Origin: Rhodospirillaceae bacterium
GTDB taxonomy: Bacteria > Pseudomonadota > Alphaproteobacteria > GCA-2731375
Length of the DNA: 64,000 bases
Assembly (NCBI GenBank): GCA_018701215.1
Contig: JABIWH010000057.1
Coordinates: forward strand, 1-64,000
Direction: 5' to 3'
Shown here: one piece after another, positions 54,750-64,000 of the stretch
Layout: every line of letters starts with the position of its first letter
Numbering within the stretch: the stretch's first letter is position 1
Position numbers and translations under genes: made by a program
Notes under the pieces: generated by a model
Seen by the model: the letters and a program-made list of their open reading frames with translations, nothing else
Databases searched by the model: none
What the model was told of the DNA's origin: nothing

Positions 54750-55658
54750 ATGGCAAGTGGTTCTTCGAAAATGGCGGTATACGCCGCGTTGGCGGGCAAT
54801 CTGGCGATTGCCGTTACGAAATTTGGCGCGGCGGTCTTCACCGGCTCTTCCGCCATGCTGTCGGAGGCGATCCATAGCGTTGTCGATACAGGCAACCAGG
54901 CTTTGTTATTATACGGCATGTACAGAGCCGGTTTGCCGGCGGATGCTCGGCATCCGTTCGGCTATGGCAAGGAACTCTATTTTTGGAGTTTCGTGGTTGC
55001 CATTCTGATATTCGGCCTGGGAGCCGGGTTCTCTATTTATGAAGGAATGCATGGCATTTTGCAACCCACACCCGTGCAAAACGCCATGGTCAGCTATGTG
55101 GTTTTGGGCTTTTCCCTGGTCTTTGAAGGCGGCGCCGGGTTTCTCGCCTTGCGTCAGTTCCTCCGCGAAAAGGGCGATATGGGCTTTTTCGAAGCCGTGC
55201 GCCGGGGCAAGGATCCGGCTCTGTTCACCGTGTTGTTCGAGGATAGCGCCGCCATTCTGGGACTGATCATTGCCATGGTCGGTATCTTTCTGGGCCAGCA
55301 GTTGCAACTACCCTGGATGGATGGCGCGGCGGCGGTGGCCATCGGCTTGCTGTTGGCCGGTGTTGCCTTGTTTCTGGCCTATGAATGCAAGGCCTTGTTG
55401 ATCGGCGAGGCGGCGGAACCGCATGTGGTGGAGGGCTGCCGGGCCTTGTTGAATGGCGACCGCCGGGTGGTGCGGGTAGCGGATGTGCGCACCATGCATC
55501 TGGGACCAAGGGAAATTCTGCTGGCGGCGGACTTGGATTTCGCCGATGGCCTGATCTCGCAAGAGGTGGAAATCGCCACGGCGGAATTGGAGACCAAGCT
55601 GCGGGAGAATTTCCCGGAGGTTCGCCGGATCTATTTGGAGACCCGGAAACTGAGCTAA
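54750..55658 (+). CDS. cation diffusion facilitator transporter (SLC30A9-like)
   Basis: This 302-residue protein has six membrane segments and the CDF metal-site motifs SEAIHSVVDTGNQ (His and Asp in TM2) and FEDSAAILG (TM5, Asp). It also has ARHPFGYGKELYFWS and a C-terminal cytosolic domain that is typical of zinc exporters. Zinc is the most likely ion for this group, though cobalt or iron cannot be ruled out. It is divergent from the aminotransferase gene by 41 bases. Confidence 0.93.
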   Translation: MASGSSKMAVYAALAGNLAIAVTKFGAAVFTGSSAMLSEAIHSVVDTGNQALLLYGMYRAGLPADARHPFGYGKELYFWSFVVAILIFGLGAGFSIYEGMHGILQPTPVQNAMVSYVVLGFSLVFEGGAGFLALRQFLREKGDMGFFEAVRRGKDPALFTVLFEDSAAILGLIIAMVGIFLGQQLQLPWMDGAAAVAIGLLLAGVALFLAYECKALLIGEAAEPHVVEGCRALLNGDRRVVRVADVRTMHLGPREILLAADLDFADGLISQEVEIATAELETKLRENFPEVRRIYLETRKLS

Positions 55659-55674
55659 ATCCGGCAAGATGTCG

Positions 55675-55688
55675 TTAACCATAATTAA
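55675..55688. promoter_or_regulatory. CtrA-box-like sequence upstream of the TipF-like gene
   Basis: TTAACC at 55675-55680 and TTAA at 55685-55688 stand 6 bases apart; the CtrA consensus is TTAA, 7 bases, TTAA. The near-match lies about 60 bases before the gene start. CtrA controls flagellar and cell-cycle genes in many alphaproteobacteria, which would fit a flagellar role, but the spacing is off by one. Confidence 0.25.
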
Positions 55689-55744
55689 ACCGTGTGTGGG
55701 CAAGACTGCGGCCTGAATAACTTTGGGATCGCATCTTCGTGTTA

Positions 55745-57067
55745 ATGCATCTGTTCATCTTGGCGTCCTATGGCGTGGTTTCGGCCGCGGCGGGTTTTGT
55801 GCTGTCGCAATCGGTGAGCCAGCTTGCGCCGACGACCTGCTATCTGATCGCGGGCGCCGGTTTTCTGGCGGCTGCGCTGCTGCATGAAATCTTCTCCCGC
55901 CGCCTGGAACAGCGCGACCTGGCCAATCAACTCGATGTAGCGTTTGACGAGGTGGACGAACTACGCGACATCAACCGCGATCTGATGGCGGATGTGGTCC
56001 GTGCCCGCGAGGAGATCGCCGTTCTCTGCGACGTGGTGGAAAGCGCCGCCGACGACGCCAATCAGATGTTGGCGCGGGAAATGAAGGTGCTGCAATCGCA
56101 ATTGGGTCATCTGGAATCGGTGCGGCGGCCCAAGGCGGCGCGGCCGAGCCGGCGCAAGCCCAGCAACAAGGCCTTGCAAGAGCGCCAAGTCGCCAATCAG
56201 GCGCAGGAAAGCAAGGTCGAGGCGGATGCGGATACGGATGCGGTTGCGGAGGCGGACGCCCCATATGTGTTGACCAATGTTGCCAGCCCACAGAGTTATG
56301 AAGGGCCCGTTGATGAGGCGGAAATCCTCGGCCATATCCGCGAGGCATTGGAATCCAACCGTGTCGATCTTTATATCCAGCCAATTGTCAGCCTGCCGCA
56401 GCGGCGAGCCCAGCATTTCGAGGCGTTTTCGCGTATTCGAACCGCGGATGGCCGCATCGTCGCGGCCCGGCAATATTTGGATGTGGCCAAGAAACAGGGG
56501 CTGATCGGCACCATCGATAATTTGCTGTTGATGCGTTGCGTGCAATTGCTGCGGCGCAATGAAAAACGGCAAAGCGATGTCAGCTTCTTCGTCAATATTT
56601 CCGATCACACCTTGAACGATACGGAATTCCTGGATCAGTTTATCGGTTTCATGGCGTCCAATCCCACCCTGGCCACGCGCCTGGTTTTCGAGATCGCCCA
56701 GCGGGATGTCATGGGCCTGTCCGACACCGTATTGGAGCAATTGGCGGCCCTAGGCAAACTGGGTTTCCGCTTTTCCATGGATCAGGTCGAAGATCTGGAT
56801 ATTGACTTTCAAGCCCTGGCCCAGGCCAATTTCCGCTTTATGAAAGTACCCATATCGCTATTGCTGACCTTGCCGGAGGATGGCGCCAATTGGGTCCATC
56901 CGCGCAATCTGAAAGCTAAATCCACGGTCTCCGAAATCTCTTTGGTGGTGGAACGGATTGAGCAGGAATCCGATGTCATCGAAGTGCTGGAATACGGCTT
57001 TGACTTTGGCCAGGGCTTCCTGTTCGGCGCGCCGAGGCCCAGCCGCGACGAGGCCGACGCGGCCTGA
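55745..57067 (+). CDS. TipF-like EAL-domain protein, probably not catalytic
   Basis: This 440-residue protein has two N-terminal membrane helices (about 2-22 and 31-49), a coiled coil (about 53-130) and a linker with an Asp/Ala repeat (157-173). A C-terminal EAL-like domain follows (190-430). The EAL signature is EAF (226-228), the DDFG position is SMDQVED (344-350), and the E-G-V-E position reads VVERIE; GFLFG (424-428) is kept. Caulobacter TipF has this layout and binds cyclic di-GMP to direct flagellum assembly without hydrolysing it. ATG 55745 and a GTG at 55739 are both possible starts. Confidence 0.8.
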   Translation: MHLFILASYGVVSAAAGFVLSQSVSQLAPTTCYLIAGAGFLAAALLHEIFSRRLEQRDLANQLDVAFDEVDELRDINRDLMADVVRAREEIAVLCDVVESAADDANQMLAREMKVLQSQLGHLESVRRPKAARPSRRKPSNKALQERQVANQAQESKVEADADTDAVAEADAPYVLTNVASPQSYEGPVDEAEILGHIREALESNRVDLYIQPIVSLPQRRAQHFEAFSRIRTADGRIVAARQYLDVAKKQGLIGTIDNLLLMRCVQLLRRNEKRQSDVSFFVNISDHTLNDTEFLDQFIGFMASNPTLATRLVFEIAQRDVMGLSDTVLEQLAALGKLGFRFSMDQVEDLDIDFQALAQANFRFMKVPISLLLTLPEDGANWVHPRNLKAKSTVSEISLVVERIEQESDVIEVLEYGFDFGQGFLFGAPRPSRDEADAA

Positions 57068-57148
57068 GCGTTCTCTCAACCCTTCAGAAATTTCCCATAG
57101 TGGTCTAGGCTTACCTGTCTTTGTCTTTGTTAAGATTAGGTACTAGCC

Positions 57149-58372
<1,224 letters not shown>

Positions 58373-58374
58373 TT

Positions 58375-59364
58375 ATGAAAGCAATGATCATCCGCGAAAG
58401 CGGCGAACCTTCGGTCTTTGAAGCGGCGGATCTGCCCGTTCCAGAGATTACCCCCGGCCAGGTCTTGGTTCGGGTCGCGGCGACCTCGGTTAATCCGGTC
58501 GATTGGAAGATCCGCAAGCTTGGCCCGCCCCTGGGCCCCGATCTGCCCGCCGTCCTGCAGGGCGATGTGGCCGGGGTGGTGGAGGCGGTTGGCGCGGATG
58601 TCAGCGCCTTTGCGGTGGGCCATGAAGTCTATGGCTGTGCCGGCGGGGTCAAGGGTACGGGCGGCGCGCTGGCCGAGTTCATGGCCTGCGATGGGGCGTA
58701 TCTGGCGCCGAAGCCGACCAATCTGTCCATGACCGAGGCCGCGGCCTTGCCCCTGGTTTGTCTGACCGCCTGGGAAGGCCTGGTGGAAGGCGCCAATGTC
58801 GGTTGGGGCCAGACGGTCCTGGTGCACGCGGGCGTGGGCGGGGTCGGCCATGTCGCCATTCAGATCGCCATCGCCCGTGGTGCGAAGGTCTATGCCACCG
58901 TGTCCGGCCCGGAGAAAGCCGAGCTGGTCAAAGGGTTCGGCGCCATTCCCATCAACTACCGGGAAAACAGCGTCGAGGACTACGTCGCGGCCCATACGGG
59001 CGGGGCCGGTTTTGACATCGTTTACGACACCGTTGGGGGCGAGAATATCCCCAAATCCTGGGAAGCCGCGAAGCTGCGCGGCACGGTGATCAGCTGTCAG
59101 ACCAATTCGACCCAGGATCTGACGCCGCTGCATCTGAAAGGTTTGCGCCACATCGGCGTCCTGATGCTGATCCCCTTGCTGCATGGCAAGGGTGGCGAGG
59201 CGCATGGCCAGATCATGCGCGAGATAACCGCCCTGGCCGAGGCCGGGCAGATCCGCCCGTTGCTGGACGGCGAGCCCTATGCGCTGGAAAATGTCGCCGA
59301 TGCCCATGCCCGCATGGAATCCGGACAGGCCATGGGCAAGGTGGTGGTGCGCGTCAGCGGCTGA
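58375..59364 (+). CDS. quinone-oxidoreductase-like MDR family protein
   Basis: This 329-residue medium-chain dehydrogenase/reductase has a GroES-like N-terminal half and a Rossmann half with VLVHAGVGGVGHVAIQIA, the NAD(P)H motif. The zinc-ligand pattern of alcohol dehydrogenases is not evident; it matches the zinc-free quinone oxidoreductase branch. Reaction unknown. The 3' end overlaps the convergent SNase-like gene by 11 bases. Confidence 0.9.
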   Translation: MKAMIIRESGEPSVFEAADLPVPEITPGQVLVRVAATSVNPVDWKIRKLGPPLGPDLPAVLQGDVAGVVEAVGADVSAFAVGHEVYGCAGGVKGTGGALAEFMACDGAYLAPKPTNLSMTEAAALPLVCLTAWEGLVEGANVGWGQTVLVHAGVGGVGHVAIQIAIARGAKVYATVSGPEKAELVKGFGAIPINYRENSVEDYVAAHTGGAGFDIVYDTVGGENIPKSWEAAKLRGTVISCQTNSTQDLTPLHLKGLRHIGVLMLIPLLHGKGGEAHGQIMREITALAEAGQIRPLLDGEPYALENVADAHARMESGQAMGKVVVRVSG

Positions 59365-59824
59365 CGGCGGCTTTGTTGACGCTGGCCGGAAATTCGCCGC
59401 GCCACAAACCGCGTTTGCGTTTGCGTGCCCCGATCTCGACCTTTCTATAGCGGGCCGTCGCTACATCGTTGGGCCGGGCCCAGCCTGTGTAGATCATGCC
59501 TTCCGATAGGTCGTAGCCGCCGGCGGTACAGGTCGCCAGGGTAATGCCGTCGGTGTTCGGTTCGCCATGGGTCTGACAGATCGCTTCCGCACCTGCCGTC
59601 AGGTCCATCAGGGCGGTGGCGGCGACATGGCCGCAGGGGATGGTCTTGGCGGGTAATCGGCATTGATCGCCGGGTCGAGGCGCCACGATGCCGTGCAGGC
59701 GTACCAGATGTTCGCCCACCCGCATGGTCGCCGCATCGATCACTTTGACGGGGCCGGATAACGTACCCGCGAGAACCGGCGCGATTATCAAGTGGCTAAG
59801 GATCAACAGCAGGATTAATCTCAT
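59354..59824 (-). CDS. SNase/thermonuclease-fold secreted protein, catalytic residues lost
   Basis: This 156-residue protein has a signal peptide (LILLLILSHLIIAPVLAG) and an SNase-like core: VKVIDAATMRVG, VRLHGIVAPRPG, CGHVAATALMDL, and GWARPNDVATARYRK near the end. Compared with staphylococcal nuclease, the second Asp of the DGDT motif is Ala32, the Asp of the GIDAPE motif is Val47, and its general-base Glu is Arg50. The later active Arg is also absent in GITLATC. The conserved Cys residues, Trp and KRGLW tail remain. A structural or inactive role is inferred. Confidence 0.75.
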   Translation of the reverse strand: MRLILLLILSHLIIAPVLAGTLSGPVKVIDAATMRVGEHLVRLHGIVAPRPGDQCRLPAKTIPCGHVAATALMDLTAGAEAICQTHGEPNTDGITLATCTAGGYDLSEGMIYTGWARPNDVATARYRKVEIGARKRKRGLWRGEFPASVNKAAVSR

Positions 59825-59895
59825 ACGGGAACAATGAAGAAAATCCCGCTCAACGGGAAATCAAACATTTGAGAGCAGCGTCGCGGGAGCAAGCC

Positions 59896-61746
59896 ATGCC
59901 GAAAAGCCCAGAGCCAAGCCCAAGCCCAGAGCTAAACTATCTGGAACCAAAGCTGGATGTGGAGCGGCGAGACGATGGCAGCGTCATTCTCTCCTCGCCG
60001 CATGCCTTGGAGGCGGGCGTGGCTCAGCTGGGGGTTTATCTGCGCCGATGGGCCGAGGCGGCGCCGGAGCGGATATTTCTGGCGGAGCGGAACAGTGAAG
60101 CCGACCGCGAAAATGCAGCCGGCGATTGGCGTCAGCTGACCTTTGGCGCTGCCCGTGCCCAGGCGGATGCTATTTCCCAGGCGCTGCTGGATCGTGGTCT
60201 GGGCCCGGAGCGGCCGTTGATGATCCTGTCGGGTAATTCCTTGAAACAGGCGCTGTTGACCCTTGGTGCCATGCAGGTGGGCATTCCCGTGGCACCGGTG
60301 TCGCCGGCCTATTCCCTGATGAGCCAGGACTTCGCCAAGCTGCGCCATATCTTTAATCTGGTGTGCCCGGCAGTAATCTATGTGGAGACTGTCGCGCCCT
60401 TTGCCGGCGCCCTGGAAAGCCTGGATCTGGACGGGGTTGAAGTCTTGGATGGCGCGGCCGCGGCATTCCAGGAATTGCTTGCCCGCGATCCGGGCACACA
60501 GGTCGAAACGGCGTTTGCGGACCAGGGGCCTAGCTCGGTCGCGAAGTATCTCTTTACATCCGGTTCCACCGGCCTGCCAAAAGGGGTGATCAATACCCAG
60601 GGCATGCTGTGCGCCAATATGCAGCAACTACAACAGGTCTGGCCATTCCTGATGGAACAGCCCCCGGTGCTGGTCGATTGGCTGCCCTGGAACCATACTT
60701 TTGGCGGCAACATCGTCTTCAACAACGCCATGGCCAATGGCGGCACGCTGTATATCGACGGCGGTAAACCGGCACCGGGCCTGATTGATATAACCGCCGA
60801 TAATCTGCGCCGCGCCTCGCCAAGCCTGTATTACAACGTGCCCGCCGGCTTCGCCGCCCTGCTGCCTTTCCTGGAAGCGGATGCAGCGTTGCGGGACAAT
60901 TTTTTTCGTGATTTGCGTTTGATATTTTATGCCGGTGCCGCCCTGCCGCAGGATCTTTGGCGGCGGATGGAGGCGGCCTCCGTCCTCTCCCAGGGCCGCG
61001 CCGTGCCCATGGTCTCCGCCTGGGGCTCGACCGAGACGGCGCCCATGGCGACATCGGTGCATTGGGCCATCGACCGGGCCGGGGTCATCGGTTTACCGGT
61101 GCCGGGCACGGAGATCAAGATGGTGCCGAATGGCGGCAAGATGGAGCTGCGCGTGCGCGGCCCCAATGTCACGCCGGGCTATCTAAAACGGCCGGACCTG
61201 ACGGCGGAGGCGTTCGATATGGAAGGTTTTTACTGTATCGGCGATGCCGGGCAATTCGCGGACCCGGACAATCCGGTCAAGGGCCTGGTTTTTGACGGCC
61301 GGGTGGCGGAGGATTTCAAACTGACCACGGGCACCTGGGTCAATAGCGGCGGCGTGCGCCTGGCCGCGTTGGGGGCGGCGGCGCCGGCGTTGCAGGACGT
61401 CGTAGTGGCGGGGCATGACCGCGACTTTGTCTCCCTGCTGGCCTGGCCGAACCTGGCGGGGTGTCAGTCCTTGTCTGGAAAAGGCGATCTGGATGCCGAG
61501 GGCGTGCTGTCGTCCGAGGCGGTGCGCCGGCATATCCGCGATGGTCTGGGGGCGTATAACGATGCCAATCCGGCCTCGTCCACGCGCATCAGCCGATTGC
61601 TGCTATTGGCGGCACCGCCGGCCATTGATGCCAATGAAATCACCGACAAGGGCTATATCAATCAACGCGCGGTGCTGGAAAACCGTATCGGGGAGGTGCG
61701 GCGCCTCTACGCCGAGACGCCGGATGCCGATGTTATTGTGCTTTAG
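59896..61746 (+). CDS. fcs: feruloyl-CoA synthase-like AMP-forming ligase
   Basis: This 616-residue ANL ligase has the P-loop YLFTSGSTGLPKGV. LVDWLPWNHTFGGNIVFNNA, LIFYAGAALPQDLW and SAWGSTETAPMATSVHW are features of the feruloyl-CoA synthase subgroup, and the acyl-AMP region reads GDAGQFAD. The N-terminus is low complexity (Pro/Ser/Glu). ATG 59896 with GGGAGC close upstream is chosen; a TTG at 59869 would lengthen it by nine residues. Enoyl-CoA hydratase (ech) and vanillin dehydrogenase (vdh) are not in the window. The 3' end overlaps the kinase gene by 14 bases. Confidence 0.85.
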   Translation: MPKSPEPSPSPELNYLEPKLDVERRDDGSVILSSPHALEAGVAQLGVYLRRWAEAAPERIFLAERNSEADRENAAGDWRQLTFGAARAQADAISQALLDRGLGPERPLMILSGNSLKQALLTLGAMQVGIPVAPVSPAYSLMSQDFAKLRHIFNLVCPAVIYVETVAPFAGALESLDLDGVEVLDGAAAAFQELLARDPGTQVETAFADQGPSSVAKYLFTSGSTGLPKGVINTQGMLCANMQQLQQVWPFLMEQPPVLVDWLPWNHTFGGNIVFNNAMANGGTLYIDGGKPAPGLIDITADNLRRASPSLYYNVPAGFAALLPFLEADAALRDNFFRDLRLIFYAGAALPQDLWRRMEAASVLSQGRAVPMVSAWGSTETAPMATSVHWAIDRAGVIGLPVPGTEIKMVPNGGKMELRVRGPNVTPGYLKRPDLTAEAFDMEGFYCIGDAGQFADPDNPVKGLVFDGRVAEDFKLTTGTWVNSGGVRLAALGAAAPALQDVVVAGHDRDFVSLLAWPNLAGCQSLSGKGDLDAEGVLSSEAVRRHIRDGLGAYNDANPASSTRISRLLLLAAPPAIDANEITDKGYINQRAVLENRIGEVRRLYAETPDADVIVL

Positions 61747-62980
61747 GTACTGAAAAGCTGAATGTGGAGCCGATCTCGGGATCGCTTTCCACATGGATTT
61801 CGCCGCCATGCGCGGCGGCGAATTCACTACAGATTTGTAAACCGAGGCCGGTGCCCGGTTCGCCCAGCGTGCCGTTTGTTGATTGCTGGACCGTGAATTC
61901 GAGCAGACTGTCCAGGCGGTCGCTCTCGATGCCGACGCCGTTATCCGTGACGGATATTTCGACCCGGTCAGCGTCCACGGGTTTAACCCCGACATCCACG
62001 CTGCCGCCGGGTTTTGTGAACTTGATGGCGTTGCTGACAAGATTGCGCAGCAGCGATTCAAACATGTCACGGTCAATCGTCACGAAGTCTTCCGTAAGAT
62101 TGGTTTTTAGCGTGATGCCTTTTTCTTCCGCTGCCTTGCGTTGAAGCTCGATCACGCCTTGGATCATGGCGCGCAGGCTCTCGTCGGAGGCAATGAATTT
62201 CGTATCGCCCATTTGGTTACGCGACCAACGCAAAAGATTATCCACCAACTGCAATAACCGGTTGCCGCTGCGGTTAATCTCCCGGGCATAATCGCCCAGT
62301 TCCTGGCGCGTTGCCCGCTCCGTATGATCGGCGATCAGCTGGGCAAAGCCCAAAAGCGTATTGAATGGACTTCGCAGGTCGTGCGCGACGATGGAAAACA
62401 ACTTGTCTTTCAAAAAATTCGAACGGGCCAGCTCGTCCCGCTGGGCCTTCATTTCCGCCTCGGCGGTTTTTTGCGCGCTGATATCATAGAACGAAACGAA
62501 CCACGCGCCGCCAGGCAGGGGGCGTGAAATCACTTCATAGTGTGAATCGCCGCGCAATTGCAGCTCGCTGCTTTCGGGATGGTCCCCGGTCAAGATAGCC
62601 ATGCGGGCTTCGAGCAATTCCTTTGGGTCGCCCTCACCATAGTCGCCCCGCTCCGCCAGAAAAGTCATGATGGTTTGCCACGTCGTACCCGCCGTCATTA
62701 ATTCATCGGGCAGATCAAATATTTCCTGCATCGTCTTGTTCCAGGCGAACAGGCGGCCTTCTGAATCATAGGCCGCAATGCCTTGTGACAAGTTTTCGAG
62801 AATTTCACGCAGAAAATATTCGTTGCTGTCGGGCTTGACCGCGCGCGCCCATAGGCGCGGCGCGGCTTCATCAATCGCGGCGATCCGTTCGCTGCTGGAA
62901 TGCTCAGCGCTATCGCCCTCATCCGGGATTTTGCCTTCCCATTCGACTTGGGCTGGAGAATTTTTTACCCGCCGGTGCAT
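61733..62980 (-). CDS. soluble PAS-containing sensor histidine kinase
   Basis: This 415-residue protein has no membrane helix. A PAS domain (about 55-170, with NLSQGIAAYDSEGRLFAWNK and the end YDISAQ) precedes a coiled coil. The dimerisation helix follows with the phosphorylated His200 in IVAHDLRSPFNTLLGFA, then a HATPase domain with NLVSNAIKF (N box), DNGVG (G1) and GTGLGL (G2). It is a complete class of PAS kinase. No response-regulator gene is adjacent, so it is an orphan, and its signal is unknown. Confidence 0.92.
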   Translation of the reverse strand: MHRRVKNSPAQVEWEGKIPDEGDSAEHSSSERIAAIDEAAPRLWARAVKPDSNEYFLREILENLSQGIAAYDSEGRLFAWNKTMQEIFDLPDELMTAGTTWQTIMTFLAERGDYGEGDPKELLEARMAILTGDHPESSELQLRGDSHYEVISRPLPGGAWFVSFYDISAQKTAEAEMKAQRDELARSNFLKDKLFSIVAHDLRSPFNTLLGFAQLIADHTERATRQELGDYAREINRSGNRLLQLVDNLLRWSRNQMGDTKFIASDESLRAMIQGVIELQRKAAEEKGITLKTNLTEDFVTIDRDMFESLLRNLVSNAIKFTKPGGSVDVGVKPVDADRVEISVTDNGVGIESDRLDSLLEFTVQQSTNGTLGEPGTGLGLQICSEFAAAHGGEIHVESDPEIGSTFSFSVPKAQ

Positions 62981-63136
62981 GGACTTTGACTCGTTTACGG
63001 TTTCAGCGCTTTAAACAGCTTAGGCTCGAATTGAAGAGTCATCGCGCAAATACCTTTCGTGCGAAGCGCTACCTTATGCTTACGGCTATTCTATGAGATA
63101 TAGTGCTAATGGAATGTGAACGTTTGCTACGTTTTG

Positions 63137-63910
63137 TTAATTAATTTCGCCTCGGGCGACGAAATGCGGGTTCTCGAAGCCATTCTTGCCATAGCGCAAA
63201 GGGCTGCCGTCCAGACGCGAGACGCTGCCGCCGGCGCATGACAAAACCGCGTGTCCGGCTGCGGTATCCCATTCCATGGTACGGCCCAGTCTGGGGTACA
63301 AATCAGCGACACCTTCCGCCAGGCGGCAGAATTTCAGGCTGCTGCCGGCGTCGATGCGTTCTTTGATGTCAAAACCGGTTAGAAAATCGTCGGTTTCAGG
63401 TGATGCATGGGAGCGGCTGACCATGGCGACCAGACCATCGCCGCCCGGAGGCCGTGCGCTGATCGCCTCCGCTGCGCCCGTGCCCCGTTTGCGGGTAACC
63501 TGCCCGGCACCGGCGGCGGTGTAGGTTTCGTCCCTGGCCGGTACATGCACCGTGCCCAGGACCGGCAGACCGTCGCGGATCAGGGCGATATTGACCGTGA
63601 AATCGCCATTGCGTGAGATAAACTCCCGGGTGCCGTCAAGGGGGTCGACCAGCCAAAACGGCCCAGACCCCACATCGGGTTGATGCCCGGCGGCGACCTC
63701 TTCCTCGGCGACAACGGGGATATCCGGGGTCAGCGCGCGCAGGGCGGCGACGATAATCGCCTCCGCCGCCTGATCGGCTTCGGTTACCGGGGAATCGTCC
63801 GCCTTGGTTTCGACCGCGAAATCGCGTGCGTAAATTTCCATGATGGCGCCGCCGGCGTGCAAGGCAATGGCTTCGATGGCGGCGGCGAGTTCCTGGTCGT
63901 TATGGGCCAT
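63137..63910 (-). CDS. cysQ: 3'(2'),5'-bisphosphate nucleotidase
   Basis: CysQ removes 3'-phosphate from PAP/PAPS to clear the toxic by-product of sulfate assimilation. The 257-residue protein has VVAEEEVAAGHQ, LVDPLDGTREFISRNG, and MEWDTAAGHAVLSCAGG, the complete two-metal motif set of the IMPase superfamily with CysQ-type spacing. It starts 3 bases after the stop of the upstream SDR gene. A related phosphatase is at 41561. Confidence 0.93.
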   Translation of the reverse strand: MAHNDQELAAAIEAIALHAGGAIMEIYARDFAVETKADDSPVTEADQAAEAIIVAALRALTPDIPVVAEEEVAAGHQPDVGSGPFWLVDPLDGTREFISRNGDFTVNIALIRDGLPVLGTVHVPARDETYTAAGAGQVTRKRGTGAAEAISARPPGGDGLVAMVSRSHASPETDDFLTGFDIKERIDAGSSLKFCRLAEGVADLYPRLGRTMEWDTAAGHAVLSCAGGSVSRLDGSPLRYGKNGFENPHFVARGEIN

Positions 63911-63913
63911 TCT

Positions 63914-64000
63914 CTAACGTCCTCCCGTAGCTTCGATGGTGGTGGCATTTATGTATGAGGCGGCGTCGCTGATCAGCCACAGGGCCGACCTGGCCATTTC
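63914..64000 (-). CDS. C-terminal end of an SDR family oxidoreductase (cut by window edge)
   Basis: Reading the minus strand from the window edge, 28 codons give ALWLISDAASYINATTIEA then TGGR and TAG. The segment aligns with the end of classical short-chain dehydrogenases (LASDEASFVTG ... DGG). Only this tail is visible, so the substrate is not known. The gene precedes cysQ in the same direction. Confidence 0.7.
   Translation of the reverse strand, partial: EMARSALWLISDAASYINATTIEATGGR

Overview
The window looks like chromosomal DNA from an alphaproteobacterium, probably near the Rhodospirillales. Support comes from plant-type glutamate-cysteine ligase beside ubiA and rsmE, the waaA-lpxK lipid A operon with a DUF374 acyltransferase, pmbA coupled to an inositol-phosphatase-family gene, argD-argF-hslO, a DUF1674 (SdhAF4-like) gene divergent from rsmB, DUF2244 beside nth, TadE/TadG proteins and a TipF-like EAL protein. 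The DNA is GC-rich by eye and genes are packed tightly, often with 4-base start/stop overlaps. I saw no insertion sequence, phage, CRISPR array or rRNA. One tRNA-Arg(CCT) lies at the left edge.

Layout. 0.1-5 kb: tRNA-Arg, then an acyl-CoA synthetase coupled to a long FAD/Fe-S D-2-hydroxyacid dehydrogenase. 5-8.6 kb: purD, then divergent xseA and an M23 peptidase. 8.6-14.4 kb (minus): lipid A/LPS operon msbA-DUF374-waaA-lpxK-LpxL. 14.8-17.3 kb: three TadG/TadE proteins without the rest of a Tad system. 17.3-21.4 kb: ubiA, divergent rsmE, gshA, alpha/beta hydrolase. 21.4-27.8 kb (minus): membrane fusion protein, RND pump, TRAP large permease. 27.9-30.1 kb: argE and an M23 peptidase in AT-richer surroundings. 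30.4-34.0 kb (minus): argD-argF-hslO-lipoprotein. 34.1-41.6 kb: PAS/HD-GYP-like membrane protein, EamA permease, molybdopterin oxidoreductase coupled to a class IV aminotransferase, MFS transporter. 41.6-49.8 kb: inositol-phosphatase-like gene, pmbA, DUF1674, rsmB, rpe, heparinase-like, nth, DUF2244, dapB. 49.9-54.7 kb: phosphatase-like pseudoenzyme, metA-type acyltransferase, SDR, denD-like, aminotransferase. 54.7-64 kb: CDF transporter, TipF-like protein, acyl-CoA dehydrogenase, oxidoreductase, nuclease-like protein, feruloyl-CoA synthase-like ligase, histidine kinase, cysQ and the end of an SDR gene.

Most genes are housekeeping or central metabolism. The standout is the gene at 22846-26514: an apparently complete RND efflux permease continues in frame into a complete TRAP small permease (DctQ), with the matching DctM next in the operon, a membrane fusion protein in front, and no DctP binding protein in the window. 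A second theme is catalytic decay: the metallophosphoesterase-like, HD-GYP-like, EAL and SNase-like proteins all keep their fold signatures but lack canonical catalytic or metal-binding residues. Other notable points are a likely (R)-amine-transaminase-type enzyme coupled to a molybdoenzyme, a MetA with the acetyl-CoA-type residue Glu111, and several short tandem repeats, one of them inside ubiA.
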